Origin: Candidatus Cloacimonadota bacterium
Lineage (GTDB): Bacteria > Cloacimonadota > Cloacimonadia > JGIOTU-2
Direction: 5' to 3'
DNA: 23,527 nucleotides
Assembly: GCA_011043895.1 (NCBI GenBank)
Contig: DRBZ01000010.1
Span: forward strand, 1-23,527
Part shown: positions 23,426 to 23,527 of the stretch, piece by piece
Numbering within the stretch: the first letter of the stretch is position 1
How the letters are laid out: each line of letters begins with the position of its first letter
Program-made: the position numbers and the translations under genes
Notes under the pieces: model-generated
Told to the model about the DNA's origin: nothing
Databases searched by the model: none
What the model saw: the letters and a program-made list of their open reading frames with translations, nothing else

Positions 23426-23527
23426 CTAGGGTGAGGTTAATTTCACCATCTTCCTTACCACTACATGCCCGTTATGCTCTAATTTGTAGAAATACGTTCC
23501 CGGAGCAACCTGCCTTCCATATTCATC
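23426..23527 (-). CDS. C-terminal fragment, secreted sorting-domain protein
   Basis: The last 33 residues of a gene truncated by the window edge read in one minus-strand frame to a TAG at 23426-23428. They contain VAPGTYFYKLE and VRKMVKL, the hallmark of FlgD Ig-like / Por-secretion-type C-terminal domains (PGxYFYxL...xxKMV) found on secreted and surface proteins of the FCB group. The final LTSP and the stop are encoded by sequence that belongs to the adjacent CT-rich repeat. The bulk of the protein is outside the window, so its function cannot be given. Confidence 0.8.
   Translation of the reverse strand, partial: DEYGRQVAPGTYFYKLEHNGHVVVRKMVKLTSP

Noticed and set aside
1..23527. CRISPR array, IS element, tRNA or rRNA genes
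   Set aside because: No direct-repeat array with spacers, transposase, or cloverleaf/rRNA-like sequence was noticed on either strand by reading; no search was run.

Overview
The window (about 23.5 kb, AT-rich) is a dense block of bacterial housekeeping genes. Every gene I can support lies on the minus strand, so transcription runs from the right end to the left. The group I would guess is the FCB superphylum, possibly Cloacimonadota-like. This rests on the AT-rich composition, the many 1-11 nt junctions and ATGA overlaps, and a truncated protein at the right edge that ends in a FlgD/Por-type C-terminal sorting domain (VAPGTYFYKLE...VRKMVKL). The phylum is inference; no rRNA or other decisive marker is present.

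Reading in the direction of transcription: (1) the right edge (23426-23527) holds the last 33 residues of a secreted or surface protein, whose final codons run into a CT/GA-rich inverted repeat that may also act as a terminator. (2) After an AT-rich gap with a plausible TTGACA promoter comes a long tight gene string: EF-G-like GTPase, YebC, RuvC, RuvA, RsmB, a PASTA membrane protein, GyrB, GyrA, a small lipoprotein and a pyrimidine-nucleoside (thymidine) phosphorylase. This string combines translation, Holliday-junction processing, rRNA modification, DNA topology and nucleoside salvage. (3) A 159-bp gap (10877-11035) carries a possible promoter. (4) It is followed by the classical type II fatty-acid operon: rpmF, plsX, fabH, fabD, fabG, acpP, fabF, then rnc. 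(5) The same string continues through a 680-residue VWA-like membrane protein, a flavin reductase-like protein, a gamma-class carbonic anhydrase-like protein and dihydrolipoamide dehydrogenase, and ends at a terminator-like hairpin at 117-156.

The fatty-acid section is functionally complete for initiation and condensation. FabD loads malonyl onto AcpP, FabH makes the first condensation, FabF elongates, FabG reduces the ketoacyl group, and PlsX diverts acyl-ACP to acyl-phosphate for phospholipid synthesis. The dehydratase (FabZ) and enoyl reductase are not in this window.

The most notable observation is at the 3' end of fabF. The reading frame stops at a UAA directly after the conserved FGFGGT motif, while the +1 frame continues with exactly the missing conserved C-terminus (NASLVFKRYDT). 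Skipping one base restores a 413-residue FabF. This could be an assembly error, a real mutation, or a +1 recoding site: a GGAGGG stretch precedes the stop and the stop is followed by C, loosely like prfB. No mobile element, CRISPR array, tRNA or rRNA was seen, and I found no clear undescribed multi-gene system.
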